Positions 1-11,256 of a DNA stretch of 64,000 bases are shown here, piece by piece. The stretch spans positions 124,001-188,000 of the forward strand of contig JAKLMB010000036.1 of NCBI GenBank assembly GCA_022813625.1, given 5' to 3'. The stretch is from Aaosphaeria pasadenensis. Lineage: Eukaryota > Ascomycota > Dothideomycetes > Pleosporales. A model generated the notes under the pieces. It was not told where the DNA came from. It ran no database searches and worked only from the letters and a program-made list of their open reading frames with translations. Both the position numbers and the translations under genes were made by a program. Each line of letters begins with the position of its first letter. The stretch's first letter is position 1.

Positions 1-1113
1 CCTTGCGGGTTGGGATTGCTTAGCATGAGATATCTCAGATATCCTCGGCCCGGGTGGTGTAGATGGCTCAGTCCACGGTGTCTCACAGTCTGGTACACAG
101 GTCTTTCCATCCTCTATGGCGTATTGTGCAAACACCGGACTTGCGAACAATACATCATTGCTGGGATTGAAAGTTGCCGTGGCGTCTGAGCGTGTGCTCG
201 AAGCAGAATCGACAACCGTGAGAGTCCAGGGCGGAGCGCCCGAGAAACCGAGTTTCGTAGCAACGCAGCTGAAATCAGATCGCGGCTTGTCCACGGAATC
301 AGTCGTGGTTGGTTGGTAGGGAGTTTGAAAGGTGAAACTGTGGACTCTGGTGATCTATTAGAACGAAAGTAGATATGAATTTTGTAAGGTAGGATAGGCT
401 TCCTCACTCTGGACAGCAGACTATGGATCGATATGTCGTCCCAGCTGCCGTGTATTCGCCAATAGAGGCATCTGTGTATGACACTGGGCATTGCGAATTG
501 GGATGCAATATCCGATCTGGAATGCAGTCTCCATCACCTTCAGCGCGGGGGTTGCCAAGATGATAGTAGCTGCACTCAGATTCTGGTCGTCCGCATTGGG
601 CTGTGACTCTCCAAATGCTTGCTAGGCACCTGGGACTCGGTGTGAACTGTGGAATAGGTGGTACAGTTGTTCTAGCATCGTAAGAACTGGCTGAAATTAT
701 TGACATAGTAGAGCTTTAGTCTAAATGCTTTCTTGGATCAGTCGTGAAAGTGGGACGAAGGCTTCCTATTCAAGCCCGATGTTCTCTTTGAAGTGTTCCT
801 CGCAATCCTTCAGATCCTCCCAAGAGCGAATTTAACCGGTCCGTTCACATGTTCGATAACCAACCTATCGATATGAACACGACGAGGAACAATATAAATA
901 GATGCACAACCTGTGATCTCATATGCCTTTAATACCGTTGCGCAGATCCTCGTATCACGCAAGAAATCGAATAAAGTAGAGAACGCCACAGACCACTCAT
1001 TCACTTTTTTGGACATTCTTTAGTGCTCGTCGACGAGTGGTGCGGTAACAGGATTGGTCTTTAGATGATTAAAAATCCATATTATTTCCTAACATTTTAT
1101 TCACGACTCTAAA
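1..1113. other. No gene recognised
   Basis: I see only short open frames in several phases, with no recognisable motif, signal peptide or convincing exon chain. The segment lies downstream of the dioxygenase gene on the minus strand, so its right end is 3' flank. It could hold the edge of a gene that continues outside the window, but nothing supports one directly. Confidence 0.5.
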
Positions 1114-2432
1114 TTAGGATGCATCCGTTGGTAAACCTTGGATTTTCTTGCCCTCATTGAAATCTCCAATCCGCCCTTCTTGGTCCCATAATGCTGCCAG
1201 CACTGTCCTCTTTCCTACCCACGGGCGTCTTGAATGCATAACAGCACAGTTCTATCACAGTTAGTATACCAATTCCAAATAAAAATTATGCGCAAGTGAA
1301 GTTTACAACTTACATCAATCAAAACGATGTCGCCTCGCTCCCACTGAACGTCAACTTGCATTTCCTCGGCAATGTTAAGAGCCAGCTCTAGGAACTCTGT
1401 TTCGATGATAGTTCCGTCTCCGTATAGAGGTGGTGGATGATACGAGTCATCGTCTCCACGATATGGGGGTTGCGTAGCACCATGGTGACGTGCCCTTCCA
1501 TAGGCACTAGTCAGATTGCCAAACCAGGTTGTCAGACCGGTATCTGTGTGCTTTCGGATAACTGAAGATGATGTCAACAGAGAAGTTCAAGTGATTTAGT
1601 CGGTACCAATAGAATATGAGATCTTACTCGGGACAACATGCGTTACACTCAAGCTGCCATCGTCATGCCATTCAAAACGATTGCTGTGTCTCCGAACCTC
1701 AGCCTCTATCTTCGTTCGAATTGTCTCATCGTCATCGCCAGCCTGGACATGCTGTCCGTAGGCGGCAAAAATACTGGCGCCAGTATTTGATTTTACTTGT
1801 TCACGACCGTATCGATAGACGTATTTGACTCCCTTCTGCAGCAGATTCTGATAAAATTCTGGTGCTCGCTCTCGTAAAGCACTTGCAAGGCCGATGCTTG
1901 AGATGATGGGAGTGGCACCACCTGACTCTGGCAATTCTAGAGCGCAGAAGGTGAGCCATTCGGGATGTATTGTCGACCAACCATATTCATTGTGAGGCCA
2001 AATGGGCAGTTCTGGCGGCCTAAGTAGTTTATTATGAGTAAGGGTAATCCCAAAGCCATCTGTAACTTGTACAACGTACCCTTCATTTGCAGTCTTTACA
2101 TTCGGTGCCAACACTGTTCGGATAGGTGGTCTCCCAACCTCTTCATGTGCGGCGAATCCAAAGGCATGAGCTACTTTGCTGTAGTCATCTGGGGTGTTGA
2201 TAGGAAATCCTCGGAACAACACAGCACCGCCATGCTTCCGAACAATCTCAAAGAGTTGACCTGATTTTCGCAATTCAGCGATGGCCGAGATCGCTTCCTC
2301 TAAAGACGGCTTGAATCCCTCCTGAGTCTTGAGAGCCAAAGGGAAAGCATGATTTTCTGGGAATCCAAATGAACCAGTTGGTTGCTGGCCCTCAAAGGTG
2401 AACTCTTCGAAATGTGGTAGTGCAGCAACCAT
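1114..2432 (-). CDS. TfdA/TauD-family Fe(II)/2-oxoglutarate-dependent dioxygenase
   Basis: Four exons on the minus strand (2432-2080, 2019-1628, 1561-1314, 1251-1114) give 376 residues, a normal length for fungal TfdA-type enzymes. These couple 2-oxoglutarate decarboxylation to hydroxylation of a small substrate, often a sulfonate or carboxylate, in the cytosol. Iron ligands are visible as H-N-E at residues 127-129 (WPHNEYGW) and a late His in VMHSRRPW, followed by the Arg expected to bind 2-oxoglutarate. The first metal motif is HxE rather than the commoner HxD. The first intron (2020-2079) is 60 nt with no stop in frame, so reading through it would insert 20 spurious residues; removing it restores the expected PPELPIWPHNE context. 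I start at MVAALPHF, because the longer upstream frame has no family-like sequence. It is divergent from the transporter at 3257. The substrate cannot be read from sequence. Confidence 0.9.
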
Positions 2433-3256
2433 GATTGTGCGTTGATTGTTTATGCAATTGATGTCTGCAATTATGGTCAGATCTCTTGAAATCACAACAC
2501 GAAGCACGGAAATGCATAGACTATAGATATGCACTCAACACAGCCGAATGACTCAAGTATTCTTCAATAGACAAATCAGTGCGTGTCAGATATCCTATCT
2601 ATCGACGTTGGTGATTGGTTCGGCGTGATGCTGGCAGAGGCGCCGGAATCGGACGACATATCTTTTAACTTATTTCCGGATATGTGGTGCACAATTGTAT
2701 GCGACATTCGAGTTCAAATGGCATCGCAATCCAAGGTTTCGATTGCGCGATTGGGATAGTGGAGACTATGCTGATACAAGCCTTTTCCTTTACTCGTGTA
2801 GGAAAGGCTGGCGGCTTCGGAACCTCGGAAATCGGGTCGGAACCCATTAGCGACGACTACCAAGACCCCTTGGGGCGCCAGCTTGATTGCCTGATATAAT
2901 GTTTCCCGGAAAACATTATTGTAACCAGTCATTAGTGTCGTCGATTATGGACGTGTCATCTACTCGCTATAATATTGACTCTTGGAAGACATGATTTAGT
3001 GTTGGCCAAAGAAAGACCTAGCTTTGCCGACATCTGCATCAGAGAATCATGGCGTTCGAGCACGCAATGAACAAGTTTTCAGGAGGTCTGAGTGGAGACA
3101 TGGAACCAGCAACATGGTAGCCGGAATGTCAGAATATAAGGACCCACGTTAGTCTGCGCAGATCACATCCCCGACATCTCAGCAACGCATATTGCATTTC
3201 TTCTTTGTGGTTCCCTTCCAAGGTGCCTTCTTTCCGAGCACCATTGAACGTACAGC
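2433..3256. promoter_or_regulatory. Divergent promoter region, dioxygenase / UNC93-like transporter
   Basis: This 824 bp gap separates the start codons of two oppositely transcribed genes, so it must carry both promoters and 5' leaders. Head-to-head arrangement of an oxygenase and a transporter suggests shared regulation; that is inference. No specific regulator site was identified with confidence. Short open frames on both strands here look like chance. Confidence 0.55.
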
Positions 3257-4883
3257 ATGGCGGACCAGATCAAACGTCTTGATGTTGGCGAGACAGAAGG
3301 TTCTTCAGATGGCGACAATGTCGTTCCTCAAGAGCGATACAACTGGCGTCGTGGTGTCTTCTTCCAGGCCACCGTCGTTGGATTATGTGCATTCGCGGCG
3401 CCTGGACTGTGGAATGCCATGAGCTCCGTTGGAGCAGGAGGTCAACAAACCCCATACTTGGTCATGTAGGTTACTGGTATCTATGTACTGTCAACATGAC
3501 TAACGCGCTGAGATAGGGCTGGTAATGCCGTTCTGTTTTCCCTGATGACCTTTACTTGTCTGACGGGTTCGGTCCTTGCAAATCAGATCGGCTTGAAATA
3601 CCTTATGATCCTCGGTACCACTGGATACGTACTCTATTCTGCAGCTCTTTACCAAAACAACCGATATGGCACAGTTTGGTTCATCTATGTTGGTTCAGCA
3701 GCCTGCGGCATTACGGCCGGTTGGTTCTGGGCTGCCGAGGGTGCCATTATGCTGAGCTACCCGCCACCTGAAAGCCGGGGGAAGTATCTAGCTTACTGGC
3801 TTGCATATCGGAACAGCGGTGCCATCCTTGGTGGAGCTATCAATTTGGGCTTCAATGCTAGTGGAAAGCGACTTGGAAAGCTGGACTGGAGAACCTATAT
3901 TGTGTTTGTCGTTCTTCGTAAGTCAATTCTCGTGCTCTGCTGTTCTTGGCTAACATGAATAAAAGAATGCCTTGGTCCCGCAGTCGCGATGCTTCTTTCG
4001 CCACCCGAGAAGGTGCAAAGAAGGAATGGTACTAAAGTTAAACTCCTTCCACATGTACCTGCTGGTGAAGAGATCAGAGAGACGTTGAAGTTGATGCTGC
4101 GAAAGGAATTCTTTCTCCTGTAAGTTTGATAGACTGGAAGTGTCATCGTCTCAGAATGGCAATCTAATAACGTTCAGTGTGCCCTACTTCCTTTACGTCA
4201 CCTGGTCTCTCCCATATATCGGATCATACATGACGACGTACTTCAGCGTCCGCTCCCGAGCACTTGCCTCCCTCGTAACAGCCCTCGCGCAAGTTCTCGC
4301 AACAGGAATCATGGGCACGTTCCTCGACTGGAAACGGCTTTCCCTCAACAAGCGAGCGATATTCGGTTTTCTCGGAATGATGACGATAAGCTGTGGAACG
4401 TGGGTCTGGGCTCTCGTCATCCAGCACAAATACCAACTCAATAAACCGGCACTAGACTGGGCGGACTCTGCATTCGGCGAGGGTTGGGCTTTGTATGTAT
4501 TCCAGCAAGTGGAATTCGCCTTGACATATAACTACGGCTACTGGGTCTTGGGTTTTCTTGCAAAGCGCCCGGCGGAGGTTGTGCGGTATAGCTCTGTCGC
4601 TCGTGGTGTTGAGGCTGCAGGCCAATGCATTGCATCGGGTATTAGTTCTACAAAGAGCCCAGTACGTCCCCTATTCCGGATCTGTTGAAGCTTGCTAACA
4701 TATTCGAAGTTGATCATCTCAGCCGGACTGATTATGGCTTGGTGGGGTATTGCATTGATTCCTGGGTTCCTCGTTGTGAGACAAATTGGCATCGAGCACG
4801 TGGGAGCCGAGGGCTATGTGCCAGAGCTGAAGTCAGCCGATAGCAATGCGGATGAACAGTCCCAGACTGAAACGAAAGTATAA
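3257..4883 (+). CDS. UNC93-like major facilitator transporter
   Basis: Five exons (3257-3465, 3517-3917, 3966-4119, 4178-4661, 4710-4883) encode 473 residues. The protein is an integral membrane protein with about 11-12 hydrophobic segments and charged N- and C-terminal tails. It resembles the fungal UNC93-like/DUF895 branch of the major facilitator superfamily: an N-terminal segment leading into a GLCAFAAPGLWNAMSS-like first helix, then a YPPPESRGKYLAYW loop after the fourth to fifth helix. Cargo is unknown for most fungal members. All introns are 48-58 nt with clean GT/AG ends and the frame closes exactly. Sharing a promoter region with the TfdA-type dioxygenase suggests it could move that enzyme's substrate or product; this is a guess from position. 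Confidence 0.87.
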
Positions 4884-6172
4884 TAACGCCCTTCTCAATG
4901 GTTCCGCGGGTAAACAAAGATCTAGAAATAGGTAATAATTTCACAAGCAGTTGAATTTGACTTGCAGATCGTATAAGAACTTCTTTCGTATCAGAATGTG
5001 CCGTCTTTCGAGTTGAAACAGAATTATCATGGGAAAGGAATGGTGGACTTCAGCCAGCGAAGGCGCGCAAGCGAAAGAGTGCAAAGACACCAAGATTCAT
5101 CAAATGCAGGGCTTAAATTTGGCGTCTTGGCCGCCCTACATAAATCCAACGTCGATATGTATTGTTTATTTCACATCGTTCATTCTTTCACAGATTACCA
5201 TTATGTGAACGGAAGTATGCCTTTGTCGAAACTAATCTTGGTATCACGATAATAGGCATTCACGCATTCCCAGAAACCATGCGACGGATTTCACGCGTTT
5301 TGGAATGCGTAACGCGTCGCACCCGCAGCACCGGGCACCCAAGCTCTTGCGTTACCAACAGTCGGCACGGTGGTATGGTCGACAGCACCAATAGCCAATA
5401 TGTACGTCCGATCTCTTTTGAAGTTCGGGATATCTGTACTTATCCAGGCCAGAATGTTACAGATAGTATGCGGGAAAGCAATCGTAGATTAACCTGCATA
5501 TCTAGCGGATGAATTGCCAGAAATGGTAACGGGAGTGGTTTGTTCATTGCAGTACATACGAGACCGTCTGCAAAGGCGATTTATCCTTGGATTTGACGGC
5601 TCTGTCGATTGAAAGATTGCTTTCAGGTAGTACCACGTTACTCATTCAAGATTCCCTTTGCCCCGCAGCTGTGGTCCAGGCACGTTCAATCAGTCTTAAC
5701 CTGGGCGCGCAACTCTTCCAGATACCCATGTCTCACGCTTGAGTCAGGGTAAACACCATTTTCAAGTACGACTTGTCGAGGCAGTCTACGAAATAATGAG
5801 TCTCAATGTTAATCTAACATTGGTGTCGGGAATGTGCCCGGATATTTCTTCATAACACCGGAACCGTTACTTTCGCAACGATGAGTTTAAAGTGGTGGCT
5901 TTCATACATACACATCCCGTTCAAGCTGCCAGTACTGTCGCGCGGCACGAGGCCAGTCCGTAATCGTGTCAATCACATCCAGATTGGAGGCATTGCCGGG
6001 GTGCGATATCACCATCCCCGCTTCGACTACCAGCAAGTTGCAGCTGATAAGAGCGATTTTACAGGCTGTTGCAGCATTACACCGGCATAAGATGGCATGG
6101 GCGCGCACTTTTGAGTTCTTCCCAAACATCTTGCTTTGGAAATAGAAACTACTACTCCTTACTACCAACGCC
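4884..6172. other. Intergenic, no gene recognised
   Basis: A 1.3 kb gap between two plus-strand transporter genes. Short open frames occur on both strands but none shows a family motif or continues across plausible splice sites. It should contain the 3' end of the UNC93-like gene and the promoter of the sugar permease. Confidence 0.5.
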
Positions 6173-7886
6173 ATGGCCAGCGAGGCCAAAGAATTCGACA
6201 CGCCGATTGAGGTACGCAAGCTTTCCACGCAGCACGAAAATGCCGAAGAAGTGCGAGAAGCTATCGAAGTCGAACACACCCTCACATTCTGGCAAGCCGT
6301 GAAATTCTACCCAAAAGCTATAGGATGGTCTATGTACTTCAGCTTAGGGGTGATCATGCTGTGTAAGCTCCATAGACCAACCCCGCATCGTCTAATACGA
6401 ATAACGCCGTTCTAATCTCCGCATGTTATAGCATTTGATCCCCAACTTCTTGGCAATCTCTACGCAATGCCTGCCTTTCAGAAAGATTTCGGCTACGTGT
6501 TTGAGGGCGAATACATCATCTCCGCAGCTTGGCAGACAGGCCTTGGTATGGGTAATCCGATCGGACAGGTGCTGGGTGCTTTGGCTGCTGGCTATCCTAT
6601 GGAATGGTATGGCCGAAAGAAGACATTCAATGCCTGTGTGATTGCAGTCGCTGGCCTGGTTTTTATTCAGTTTTTCGCTAGGTCTTTGAAAGTGCTTCTT
6701 GCGGGGGAGCTACTTGCCGGCCTCGTGTTGGGCGCATTCGTCGTTATCGCGCCATCTTATGCCTCTGAAGTTACGCCCTTGGCCATGCGAAGTGTGTCCA
6801 CGTCTTATGTCAATCTCTGCTTTGTCACTGGCCAGCTTTTGGGAAATGGGGTGACTGCTGCGACGAAAGACATCAACAGTCACTGGGCCTACTCCATTCC
6901 ATTCGCACTCCAATGGGTCTGGATCCTCATTATCATTCCCGGCATGTTCTTTGCACCTGAAAGCCCATGGTGGCTAGCTCGACAGGGCAGATTCGAGGAA
7001 GCAGAACACTCCCTACACCGGCTTTCCAGCAAACACGTCAACGTCCGCGCAGTTCTCGCCCAGATCATCGAGACAGACAAACTTGAAACGCAAATGGAGG
7101 CTGGAAGTACCTACAGAGATGTCTTCCGCAAAGTCAATTGGCGCCGCACTGAGGTTGCAATTGGAGTATACACAACGCAGGTTCTGTGCGGCTGCTATCT
7201 CATCAACTACGGCACTTACTTCTTCAATCTCGCTGGACTCAACGTTGGCCAGGCCTATAATATGGGCATTGGGTTCATGGCCGTGGGCTGGGTCAGCGTC
7301 ATACTGTCTTGGTACTTGATGCAGAAGTTCGGCCGACGGCCGCTGTACAACCTAGGGCTCTTGATTTTGACGATTGATATGTTTCTGATTGGCATTCTCG
7401 ACGTTGTCCCAGCGAAAGGGGCACTTTGGGGACAATCCGCATTGTGAGTCCCTACGGCATCAGCTTGCTACATAATTTAATTGGACCTAGGCTTCTATTC
7501 TGGAATTTCACATTTGACTGGAGGTAAGTTACGAAGGTATCAGCAAGAAGACTCTTTTCTAACCGCCAACCAGCGTTGGACCCGTCGCCTACGCCATTTT
7601 CTGCGAAGTTTCCGCCACCCGCGTCCGCTCGAAAACAATCGCCGTAGCCACCGCCGTCCAAGCCACCGTGGGCATCATCATGACCGTCGCCATCCCCTAT
7701 CTTATCAACCCTGATGCCGCCAATCTTCGCGGAAAGCTTGGGTTCTTCTTCGGTGGACTCTCGGTGCCGTGCTTGGTATGGTGTCACTATAGGGTCCCGG
7801 AGATGAAGGATAGGACGTATGAAGAGCTTGATATCATGTTTGAACGAAATGTGCCGACGAGAGAATTCGCAAAGTACAAGATTTAA
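6173..7886 (+). CDS. MFS sugar transporter, alpha-glucoside (maltose) permease type
   Basis: Four exons (6173-6362, 6432-7443, 7491-7523, 7574-7886) encode 515 residues; the third exon is only 33 nt. It is a plasma-membrane proton/sugar symporter of the SP family by sequence. Visible signatures are the EWYGRKK loop after helix 2, the APESPWWLARQGR motif at the end of the first half (normally PESPRWL), and GRR after helix 8. The segment EVTPLAMRSVSTSYVNLCFV resembles maltose/alpha-glucoside permeases rather than hexose carriers. Start is the ATG giving MASEAKEF; a short acidic cytosolic N-terminus follows, as usual. The C-terminus ends in a charged EELDIMFERNVPTREF tail typical of the group. 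Substrate specificity is inferred, not proven. Confidence 0.9.
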
Positions 7887-8695
7887 GGCTGGGGGCGCGA
7901 TTCTATTCCCAAGCACTCAATTGAAATGTATCATAATATGACAGACCGAAGGCGCGGAAACAAGGCCTTTCGCTAGCTGGTATACATTGCTCCCTAATTT
8001 TATCTTGACAACATCCCGTCTTGTTTATCACCAACTACAAATGCAACCATAACATTGCCTTAAACCGCGAAATCGCATTTTTCGACTACTGGATATCCGC
8101 AATATGCGTACAGCACCAGCTAATTGGCCGGATTATGACGGTTTCCATGTCACAGAAGTCACTTGAGAGTAAAGAATTCATCTATTGTCATAATTGTGTT
8201 GTGTATCACCGTGTAGAAACATAGAATTCGGGAACTGTCCAAATATCTGGGTCTTTTGGAGTATTTGAACATCTTTACTCATTTGCTGGGAGGCTGCACT
8301 TCATACCATCTAGTGGCAGTAAAGAAATTGGCCTGACTTCTATGTTGAATTGTGTAGCGAAGTTTGTTTTTCTTGGTGCTGATTATCACTTTGAAGGTGA
8401 AGTTGGCGGCGGACCACCGCCGCCCACATAAATAAAGCTGCAAGCCCTCAACCTTCCTTTCCCTTTCCTCCCACAATCATCACCAAACATCCGCTTTTTC
8501 TTTCGGACGCTTGAAGAAAGATACTGACGGAGGTTGCAGGCCAATATATACACTCTCGCTATACTTCAAAGAGGCTTGACACAATACAAGTTCACTCACT
8601 ACGGCACGATCGTTGTTGATCTATTCTCGGTTAGTTTAATCAGAGAAAAGTAAAGTCAGTGATCCATTCAGCTAAGCTTCTCATAAGAAACATCC
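7887..8695. other. Intergenic; likely promoter of the 202-residue protein gene
   Basis: About 0.8 kb without recognisable coding content. The right part, immediately before 8696, probably contains the promoter and leader of the next plus-strand gene. Confidence 0.45.
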
Positions 8696-9304
8696 ATGTC
8701 TGATCAGGGTACCCCAAAGAACGCGGAGGCAGTCGGCCCAGTCATCAACCACCTGCCGTTCCGCCCCGCCAATTTCGACCAGTACAAGAGGATGATCACG
8801 AAGACGCACAAGTTCAAGGCTCACTTCGTCTCGGCCACCATCTCGCTTCACTCTTGCTGCTATCTCCTTCGGAAACACACCATCCAGCTCGATAAGCTTC
8901 TTCGAGAGCAAGCACTCGCCACCGCCACCTTCTGCGTCAACGATCCGCGCCATCTCGAGCTTAAGACCGACGTCTTTTTCCGTTCAGCCCTAGTGGAGGT
9001 TCACGAGAAAAGGCTCCCCATAATCCGAAGCGATGTCAGGGAACTCTTCGAGGTGCTCTACAATCACTACTTGAAGCTTGCAGATGTCGTGTACATCCCC
9101 GACATTATCGAATTCCACTTGGAGAATGCTATGTCCGAGGCGATGGTAATCATCGACAGAATCGACGCAGCCACGATGATATACATTAGATTGATTACGG
9201 CCTACCTGGCCCCTGTCATTGGCCTAGAGAAGGTTGATAGACTCGTCGACCACTGTGCAAGGAAGTTCGGCGAGTACATGATTGTTGAAGATTTGGACAT
9301 CTAG
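8696..9304 (+). CDS. Hypothetical protein, 202 residues, single exon
   Basis: An uninterrupted frame from ATG to TAG gives a 202-residue, mostly alpha-helical-looking soluble protein with no signal peptide or membrane segment. I do not recognise the family. The sequence is rich in His, Arg, Glu and aliphatic residues, with evenly spaced hydrophobics (for example YNHYLKLADVVYIPDIIEF), so a folded helical domain is likely. The codon pattern favours C/G at third positions, more so than the flanks, which supports real coding. It could be a lineage-restricted gene. Confidence 0.7.
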   Translation: MSDQGTPKNAEAVGPVINHLPFRPANFDQYKRMITKTHKFKAHFVSATISLHSCCYLLRKHTIQLDKLLREQALATATFCVNDPRHLELKTDVFFRSALVEVHEKRLPIIRSDVRELFEVLYNHYLKLADVVYIPDIIEFHLENAMSEAMVIIDRIDAATMIYIRLITAYLAPVIGLEKVDRLVDHCARKFGEYMIVEDLDI

Positions 9305-9714
9305 GACAATCATGGATACATCCTTGGACCGTTGGATGACTATCGACATCTGACATATGTACTCCTGAGTATCAGTTCGTTTAAATGGAGGATATCGCTC
9401 GGTGCATCGCTCGAGGTTGGATCCAAGATACTGTAGCCAGTCTTCCTCTGTAGGTGGCACACCGCGTAGGGATTTGGGGCAAGTCACTGGAGAATTGGCT
9501 CGGAACTTTACAGCCTTAGGAGAATTACAATACTTTGACAAAATCAAGATGCACACGTTGACTGATAGCAGTGATGACGAATTGTATTCAAACGCACTAT
9601 GTAGGTATACAACGGGCGCTGAAAAAGATCAAGATACTCGTTCTCGGAGAAAGTTACCGCATTCCAAAATCGCGAGGCCCCATAATGTCCTACTCCTTAG
9701 CCACTTCGACAGGG
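9305..9714. other. Intergenic between convergent genes
   Basis: About 410 bp lying between the 3' ends of the plus-strand orphan gene and the minus-strand protease-like gene. No motif recognised. Confidence 0.45.
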
Positions 9715-10746
9715 CTATTTAAGCTCCCATAGAATAACCAAGAGTACGACTAGGAAAACATTTGACATCGTGACTGTCATGAATGTACCCGAGGACTTAC
9801 CAGGAGACACATAACCCTCAGGGGCGGTAGGGGGCTGCAATTTTCCTTGCTTGTCAAACTTTTCGGCTTTGGGTGGGAGCTTGTAGTCGTTGGCTTGCGC
9901 GAGGAAAACAGCCCCGTCTTTCTCGGCATATAGATAGGTAGCCTGGAAGAACGGCCTTCCTAGAATGACTTTACTGTTCTCTCCGTCATTGCTCGAGACT
10001 TGACATCTAGTCTCATTCGCAATCAGGTAGTCGGAAATATGAATTGAGGAGGCCGAATTGCTGTCGAGCGAACTAATATGTAGATCCGTACAGTTGTGGC
10101 CTTTCGGCAACATGATCGCTGGGCTGTTGAAGTCGATGAGGATAGTTGTTGCATTTGTCTCGATGACTTTCTTGCCATTCATGCTATGCACATTGGCAGT
10201 GACATTCAGCGTCCCTCTTTCAAGGAATGATTTTTGCAAGCCGAGGTTGATCCAGGATGTAGAGTTGATACGGTTCGCGTCGTAATTTCCATTCAACGAA
10301 ATCGAGCCATTGAAGACATCTTTGCGACCGATATTGAGACCAAATGGAACGGTAGATACGTTCACGGGATCTGATTCGTTATATCCTAGTGCAGCGACGG
10401 CGGTCAAATTCGCGTTCAACCCCAGTGTGACGATGAACTCGTCAGCAACCGTGACAAGATACACAGGTCGCTTGGAAGCATCTACAATGGCTCGATGGAA
10501 GGCAGGGGTTCTTTTGGACGGTGTTGTATCGTTGATAAAGATACGAAACATGTCCAAGCTGGTGGATCGGTCTGGTTGCGCCATATCAGCTATTCCGGGA
10601 ATCTCTGGTAGCGAGGAGTTTTCATCAGAGGGACCATACACTGGAATAACGAATGGATAAAGTGGTGGAACGGTAAGACCCTCCTGTGAACACACGAGAG
10701 GGCATACTGCAGACAACAACAGAAATAAAAGGACAGGAGAATGCAT
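9715..10746 (-). CDS. Secreted aspartic-protease-like protein, apparently inactive (paralogue A)
   Basis: One exon, 343 residues. An N-terminal signal peptide (about residues 1-20, LLFLLLSAVCPLVCS) and a hydrophobic C-terminal segment (SNVFLVVLLVILWELK) point to a secreted, membrane- or GPI-tethered protein. The middle and C-terminal parts follow pepsin-family landmarks: GSISLNGNYDANRI matches the G-G-Y-D turn of the first lobe, ILIDFNSPAIMLP sits where the second catalytic D-T/S-G would be, and ILGRPFFQATYLYAEKDG matches the conserved ILG-PFL stretch. The first catalytic lobe (DTGSS region) is missing and the second catalytic triplet reads D-F-N. Many N-glycosylation sites (N-x-S/T) are present. 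Its close paralogue follows at 11257. Function is unknown; a non-catalytic surface protein is the best reading. Confidence 0.8.
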   Translation of the reverse strand: MHSPVLLFLLLSAVCPLVCSQEGLTVPPLYPFVIPVYGPSDENSSLPEIPGIADMAQPDRSTSLDMFRIFINDTTPSKRTPAFHRAIVDASKRPVYLVTVADEFIVTLGLNANLTAVAALGYNESDPVNVSTVPFGLNIGRKDVFNGSISLNGNYDANRINSTSWINLGLQKSFLERGTLNVTANVHSMNGKKVIETNATTILIDFNSPAIMLPKGHNCTDLHISSLDSNSASSIHISDYLIANETRCQVSSNDGENSKVILGRPFFQATYLYAEKDGAVFLAQANDYKLPPKAEKFDKQGKLQPPTAPEGYVSPGKSSGTFMTVTMSNVFLVVLLVILWELK

Positions 10747-11256
10747 GATTTTTGCGGTCTAGATTCAATAAAATCCGCAATGGGAAGCGTTTGACTGCAG
10801 AGAGGCAAATGAGAGTCTCTTATGTCCAAAGATTTGGGAAGGGCTAGGGAGAGGAAGAAGTAGTTCAGCGTCCATCCTCCGAGGGCTGGCTCACTGTATT
10901 AGATATAGAGGCGAGGAACATCTCCGCGCCCCCGGGACATTAATTGCACTTCGCATTGTAGCCGCGTGACAGGAGCATATCTACGAGGAGCAGAAATATG
11001 CACACTGAAGTCCGCCAGGCAAATGGTGCAGGGCATAATGAGATCTGTGCCGGCGCCAAAAGGTTTGGTTCTGTTTTACTTCGCCCGTGCCTCATTCGCC
11101 GCATACATGGGCATAACTCAGCCTCGCCATGGTTCCTCGCTTAACCACCAATCTCCGTCCTCCTTTCACCATTTCGCCCTCACTGCTCTTTTGCAGACTA
11201 TGTACATGGTTCAGCGACCGGAAATTTCTCCAGATATTCTACCACCTATCAAGGAT
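10747..11256. other. Spacer between the two protease-like paralogues
   Basis: About 510 bp, probably holding the promoter of the copy at 9715-10746 and the 3' end of the copy at 11257-12297. No other gene seen. Confidence 0.5.
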
